Shown one piece after another: positions 59,233 to 64,000 of a DNA stretch of 64,000 nt; position 1 is the stretch's first letter, and every line of letters starts with the position of its first letter. This DNA is from Paramarasmius palmivorus (Eukaryota > Basidiomycota > Agaricomycetes > Agaricales > Marasmiaceae), in contig JAYKXP010000028.1 of the NCBI GenBank assembly GCA_037176845.1, forward strand, positions 248,001 through 312,000. The letters run 5' to 3'. Both the position numbers and the translations under genes were made by a program. The notes under the pieces are model-generated. The model ran no database searches. It was given only the letters and a program-made list of their open reading frames with translations, and was not told the DNA's origin.

Positions 59233-61058
59233 TCAACGGGAAGTGTTGCTCAGGGAAGGGTCAAGCGACTCAGCTGTCGTTGACTGTGATTTAATGACAC
59301 CTATGATGCAAACTTCAACAGAACGAAAACTACGGAGAAAAGCGATGCACAAACCTTCATCGACACCATTTGTTTTAGAGATCACCATTCCTTTCGCATC
59401 GAAGGTAATCTTCTTCACATCCATTGTCCGCAGGTTTATTAGGACAAGTATTCCGGTATTAGCAAAGCTAGGGACACCAACAATGCGACACCGGCTGTTA
59501 CGGTCGGAAATCATCTTCGTAATGAGTTTTTCTTGTCCTCCAACAATGTAGATATCTGGTGTTTCCTCGATGATGAATGGGTCCACTTCCAAATATGGGT
59601 GACACCATAGTGTATCGGGGGCGGTTGGTGCCATATGTCGCCACATAAGGGTGGATTCCAGGAGAGATAATCGTGTGTGCGGTGGACAGGAAACATATTT
59701 GAACATATCGTTCAAAGGCTGTCCGGAGTTGACGAGTAACGTCCTCGTTATCTTCTCGTTCCCGAGTCGTAGGTATGCTGGGTTTGTTTCGCAGTTGAAC
59801 GAGGACAGCGACGCGACAGAGCCAAACATAGCTTTGGGAAGAGATTGCTGTGGAAGGATTACCCCAGACGGATCTGATTCTCCAGGTAAGAGATGAACTG
59901 GCATTGCATTTGCAATGTCTAGTAGGTGGGCGGAAAGACTGAAGATCGGGTGTGTAGAGAAAGTGGTCGTGTCGTGCTTGTTCTTCGATGTAATCTGAGC
60001 ACCATTTGGCAGGATCTAGTTGAGAACACGTACAAATTTCTTGGCCTTCGGATCTAAATTTTCGACATCAATCGTAATAGGTGTTAGTGAATTCCCTGCG
60101 ATAACAAGTCGCGAAATCTGTGACGCGGAAACGGCTTGTGTCGTATCACATTCTTCACCGGTCAAATACTCAATTAGCATGTGTATCTTCGCGTCGGACG
60201 AAGAAGGTGATCCAATGTCGAGGCCAGAGATGGCGGCTATCCACTCGTCCGTCTGTTCCGAGGCATCTGTGAGCTTGTAAATGCGGTGTAACCCAAGGAT
60301 TTAGGTGTGCTCGCACCATCGACATTCATTTTGTCTTCAGTTTCCTCCTCAGTAGGATTCGGAGCCATGCCAGGATAGCATATGTCCACGACCTCAAATT
60401 CACCATTGGGAGTTTCCATTCCCAAAGCACCCAATATGACACCCGTCACCAATCGGGCTTTCTTAATGCAATCTCCAACCAGGCGTATCCGACCTGACTC
60501 GTCTTCAAGCATGACCTTGTCATCTGGAGAGTAGAATTTTGGGGGAGGAGGGGGCGGTGGTATCGAACGCTGCAGAGAATGTCAGTATGAGGATACAAGG
60601 CAGAGCCTGAAAGAGGCGTACATCGCGAGCGATATCCTCCATGACATTGGGTTTCAAAGGCATATCCATGTACACTGTTCCAATAACATAGCACAGTTGA
60701 CCCTTGAGCACTTCCAAAACGCGTGGCACCAGAACTGGACTGCCTGTCGAGAGAGTCCTGTTACACTGAGCCTAAGGGACAGAGATGAGACGTACCATCG
60801 AGGTCTTTCCAACGTCTACGCGCCCTCTCTTCTACGATTTCACGAAAATGCCGAAGCCGAGTGAAATATATATTGGAATATTGGTGTTTGTAAGTTTTCT
60901 GAGCTGGCGCAATGACAAAGGACGAGGAGAGTTCGGCGGGTGTCACCACATGGGTTACTGATCGTTTTGGAGCGGGACTCTTTGGACTATGTGGGTATTT
61001 CAGCCACAAAACATAAAACTCGACAGGAGGAGACTGACAGTGAACTGATTTTTTCCAT
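59233..61058 (-). CDS. POLD2: DNA polymerase delta subunit B (POLD2/Cdc1/Pol31)
   Basis: Second subunit of replicative polymerase delta, linking the catalytic subunit to POLD3. N-terminal part: AELSSSFVIAPAQKTYKHQYSNIYFTRL; OB fold: VLEVLKGQLCYVIGTVYMDMPLKPN and EDESGRIRLVGD; inactive phosphoesterase domain: AISGLDIGSPS, MPVHLLPGESDPSGVILPQQ, TLWCHPYLEVDPFIIEETPDIYIVGGQ. It ends ESLDPSLSNTSR at 59233 after a last intron inside GVDEG. The start is the weakest point: ATG at 61058 (MEKISSLS) joins in frame through a 42- or 54-nt intron; a TTG-headed frame also runs upstream. Divergent from the RAD57-like gene. Confidence 0.9.
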
Positions 61059-61173
61059 GGATGAGGGGGAAAACAAAGGACGCGTTCTGGTCGTCGCGTG
61101 TCACACCAAAGTTCACGCGCTCATAACCTTGGTTCAATCCTTTCCTTACATATACCACAAGGATGACCTTGTC
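61059..61173. promoter_or_regulatory. 115-bp divergent promoter of POLD2 and RAD57-like genes, with MCB
   Basis: The perfect MluI cell-cycle box ACGCGT is at 61080-61085, in the gap between the two chosen starts. MCB sites are bound by MBF and drive G1/S expression of replication and repair genes in other fungi. A further CGCG core lies close by (GTCGCGTGTC around 61095). Confidence 0.55.
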
Positions 61174-62641
61174 ATGGACGATGAACTATCTTCGTGTACA
61201 GCTCTATCTTCTACTCAAAAATATCTGCTGAAAAGAGGTATTGTGTATCGTTCTTCAGCCTTTGGTGCTTCAGCACTGACAAGTTAAGCTAGGCAATATC
61301 ACCACAGCGACTGACCTTGTGTTCACCCCAATCGCAGACATTGCGCGCAGATGCCGTGTATCCCCCTTGGAGATTAAAGGGATTGTCGATACATTCTGCA
61401 AGTCTAAACCAATTCAAACACAGACTTTGTCGGAATGCCTAGCGACAAGTCGACCTGGAACGTGCACTTCGGGCGATCGGATTCTGGACGACGCTCTGGG
61501 GGGAGGCTTTCAATCTGGAATGGTATGGGAAGTAGTGGGAGAGAGGTGAGTTCAAATGAATCCGACCAAAGGCATCGAAACTCGAACTTTATCCAGTGCT
61601 GCTGGCAAAACTCAACTGGCACTTCAACTGTCCCTACTCGTTCAGCTTCCCGAAGAAGAAGGTGGACTTTCTGGCTCCTCATGCTACATGGTTACCTCCG
61701 CTCAGTTACCAACCGATCGACTTCTCCAAATTTCAGAAAATCATCCACTACTCGGCAGTTCTTCTAGTCTTGACAATGTTCACACCATGTCAATACCTAC
61801 AATCCCAGCGCTGATTGACGCGTTGGAGCGTACTCTTCCCGTATTCATAGCGGAAAAACGAAGGCGTAATCGTCAAAACGATAACGTGAAGCAGGTCAGG
61901 CTTCTCGTTATTGACGCGATTGGCGAGCTCTTCCATACTTCAGACAAAACATCAACTAGCACCCTAGTCGAACGGTCGAGAAATATCACGGAGATATCCC
62001 ACCACCTTCATATCCTCGCAAACCAGTATAGCCTGGTCGTACTCGTATTGAACGAGGTAGTTGACGCCTTTGAGCGTGATCCCGGTCCCGAAGGCGTACA
62101 AAAGTTCGGTTTACCTTACGCGGAGCAATCCCGATGGTTCAGCAGACCCCCATCAGAGTTCAGAAAGGAAGCGAGTTTGGGTCTCGTCTGGGCTAATCAA
62201 GTCAACGCCCGGATCATGTTGGCGAGAACTGGGAGAAGGCGACACGTTGACGACAGCATTCTCAAGCGTAGAAAGCTCACGTCAAACACCACTCCCCACA
62301 CTCGAACCATCACAAGCTCAAGTGATGATAACTTGATACTTATTCGCCGACTTTCCGTTGTTTTCAGCTCCGTAGGCGTCCCTGTCTCCCTGGACTATAT
62401 AGTCGCCACATCGGGTATATGCGTTCTTCCTAGTTCAGACCCTGTTCTAGAGACCGCAGCTGTACCTCCTCTGGTAGCTCCCGCTGCTACCCAGCTCGTG
62501 CCACTAGATATGGGAGCCGTAGAGGAAATTCAGCCAGCGGAGATTCAGACATCAAACAAAGGCGATGACGAGGAATGGGATAAATACTGGAATTCTGACG
62601 AGTTTACTGCGGAAATGTATTACAGCGTGGACGTTGAATGA
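61174..62641 (+). CDS. RAD57: RAD51-paralogue recombinase, RAD57/XRCC3-like
   Basis: RecA-fold mediator of homologous recombination. Three exons (61174-61237, 61293-61545, 61597-62641) give 453 codons. N-terminal HhH-like domain: ALSSTQKYLLKRGNITTATD. Core: LDDALGGGFQSGMVWEVVGE, Walker A GESAAGKTQLALQL (split by intron 2), CYMVTSAQLPTDRLLQI, and Walker B-like VRLLVIDAIGELF. Then SLVVLVLNEVVDAF and SLGLVWANQVNARIML. An insertion of about 60 residues with RRRKLTS and a C-terminal acidic tail follow. An upstream in-frame Met (61057) overlaps the promoter and POLD2 and is less likely. RAD57 versus XRCC3 cannot be settled by eye. Confidence 0.87.
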
Positions 62642-62734
62642 AAATCATCTCGAAATCGAAAATATCTATACTACAGCGAGTAATAAGCACTCGTAAGTGA
62701 TGGTACAAATTTGACTTGTTTCTGGGTTTATGCT

Positions 62735-63696
62735 TCAAACTGGGATGGTGGTCCAAGCATCCTTTATCTGGCTTGGTTCACCTTCACCGCTACTACCACT
62801 GCTCTCCTCCGTAATTCGGGTAGTCGTCATCGTAGTCTTGCTAGAGGTGGACCCTGTTACTTGTCCAGCTGATATCTTGTATCGAACAGTTCGGGTGGGA
62901 GAAGGAGGGGCTGCAGGAACTCTATACGAGCGTTTATGAGCTAGATGTGCGTCAGATGGCACTTGCAAAGTCTGCACAGGAGGATTTTCTGGGGTCGGTG
63001 GTCGGGCTTCGTCATATCCTTCCCAATCCAGCATCCTAGCGATGGCGCCTGTAACAGCTAGCAAGACAGTGAGCCAAATAATCATAAATCGGGCCTCATC
63101 CAACACTTACCGCATGGGACAGCGAGCCAAGAGAGCGCGAGGACGAAATGTGAAAACCCGCAAGATTTCGTGACGGCGCTAAAGTCTCGACACAATCCTC
63201 CGTTATGAGTACGAACGGTCAGTATAATAGCAGTCGCTAGATGTTCCCAGATGTTATAAAGGATCTACCACGAAGAGCGCCTCGACGACTTACCTAGGCT
63301 CCAGGTTCCGCAGCAGACAAAGACCCAGAAATCTCCGGCCCAAACTTTGGCGTAATGCCTCTCCAGTCGCAAGTTGAAGTTTCGCAGTGAGTAGATGAGG
63401 TATAAAAGGAGCGACAGTACTGCGAATAATTCCATAGAGATAGCGCTAACCAGAAAGACTTGTTCTTTGTTGAGAATCAAGACACACTAGCGAGACGATG
63501 ATAGAGCAACTTACGATCGCCAGTACCGAGAGCCATGGCCAAGCAAAGTAAAATGGGAACCACAAAGTGCAATGCAAAAAGAATGGCTGCAAAAAGATGA
63601 GCACAATTCAAAAAATGAGTGGCGTCACTCACTGAGCATGGACCAACGAATAACAACGGGACGGCGAAGAGATGAACAAAGGTGAGTGAGAGACAT
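62735..63696 (-). CDS. Four-span membrane protein, MARVEL-like
   Basis: Five exons (63633-63696, 63515-63586, 63294-63464, 63111-63236, 62735-63057) give 251 codons. Hydrophobic segments: TILFALHFVVPILLCLAMAL, FLVSAISMELFAVLSLLLYL, WAGDFWVFVCCGTWSLATAI, and FSHFVLALSWLAVPCAVTGAI. The loop RTHNGGLCRDFSAVTKSCGF with paired Cys and the tail YDEARPPTPENPP suit fungal MARVEL-domain proteins. The cytosolic tail is Ser/Thr-rich. The second acceptor was chosen so that the frame stays open (50-nt intron). Function unknown; MARVEL proteins shape membrane contacts. Confidence 0.72.
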
Positions 63697-64000
63697 GACT
63701 GCCCAAGCTCTCTCCCAGAAACAAAAGGTGGGGTTGCCACAGGCTTGCTGCTAGTCAAAGAATGGACGAATTGGTGGGAAAGTTGTTTCTGGGACGACTG
63801 GTTTTTATATCCTTCTGCTTGAACCCTTTGACTTCGGAATTCTGATTGGAGGACAAAGGCTTATTGTGCCACCCTGCATACCGCATTTAGTTATGTTCGG
63901 CGAACTTGTGACCAACCTCGTTGTCACTTTGTCCACTTGTTCAATGCCGTACTTTCATCGTCAAACGGCAATGGATGTAAAAGCGACTGCACCTTGATCG
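63697..64000. other. Right end of window, upstream of the MARVEL-like gene
   Basis: Promoter region of the MARVEL-like gene. A TATA-like TTTATAT lies around 63803-63810 on the plus strand. No gene seen before the window ends. Confidence 0.45.

Noticed and set aside
61021..61173. Upstream in-frame Met (61057) as start of the RAD57-like protein
   Set aside because: It would overlap POLD2 coding sequence and adds about 39 residues not typical of the family; 61174 fits the HhH-like start.
1..64000. Search for transposons, CRISPR arrays, rRNA and biosynthetic gene clusters
   Set aside because: No transposase, reverse transcriptase, terminal repeats, spaced direct repeats, or polyketide/NRPS/terpene core genes are visible in any frame.

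Overview
The window looks like nuclear DNA of a filamentous basidiomycete, most likely an agaricomycete. Evidence: nearly every gene is cut by many short introns (mostly 45-60 nt, GT-AG with a few GC-AG), genes lie on both strands at about one per 2 kb, intergenic gaps are short, and the products are typical of mushroom-forming fungi (DOMON-cytochrome b561, cupredoxin GPI protein, bestrophin-like channel, NYN proteins). I see no rRNA, tRNA, CRISPR array or transposon. Coding models were assembled by hand by joining exons in frame at splice sites; most close to a whole number of codons.

Layout. 0.1-9.7 kb (minus): an M1 metallo-aminopeptidase and a large coiled-coil protein whose architecture resembles meiotic chromosome-axis proteins (Red1/SYCP2/Rec10). 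9.9-19.4 kb: bestrophin-like channel, complex I 24 kDa subunit, mitoribosomal mL60, splicing factor SF3A1 (with an apparent 1-nt deletion), a small unknown ORF, a Ubc6-type E2 enzyme and mitoribosomal mS37. 19.6-22.8 kb: a tandem pair of NYN-nuclease genes with a conserved C-terminal LOTUS-like domain. 23.3-31.9 kb: DOMON-cytochrome b561 protein, EST1/SMG6-like PIN nuclease, SnoaL-like protein and a STRAP-type WD40 protein. 31.9-33.5 kb holds no supported gene. 33.5-42.8 kb: sulfate permease, TACO1, NDP kinase, QCR7, transketolase, CMC2. 42.9-52.5 kb: GH31 alpha-xylosidase-like enzyme, glutamate decarboxylase, an unknown Ser/Pro-rich protein and a MYND zinc-finger protein. 52.6-63.7 kb: HID1, cupredoxin GPI protein, ESCRT-II VPS22, DNA polymerase delta subunit B, a RAD57/XRCC3-like recombinase and a MARVEL-like membrane protein.

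Themes. Six genes serve mitochondria (NDUFV2, mL60, mS37, TACO1, QCR7, CMC2), several sharing very short divergent promoters with a housekeeping gene. A genome-maintenance theme also recurs (axis-like protein, EST1/SMG6, POLD2, RAD57-like). POLD2 and the RAD57-like gene share a ~115 bp promoter carrying an MluI cell-cycle box. The most promising leads are the candidate basidiomycete axis protein, the tandem NYN-LOTUS pair, the very small exons at conserved motifs, and a cupredoxin whose last intron could switch between two hydrophobic C-terminal tails.
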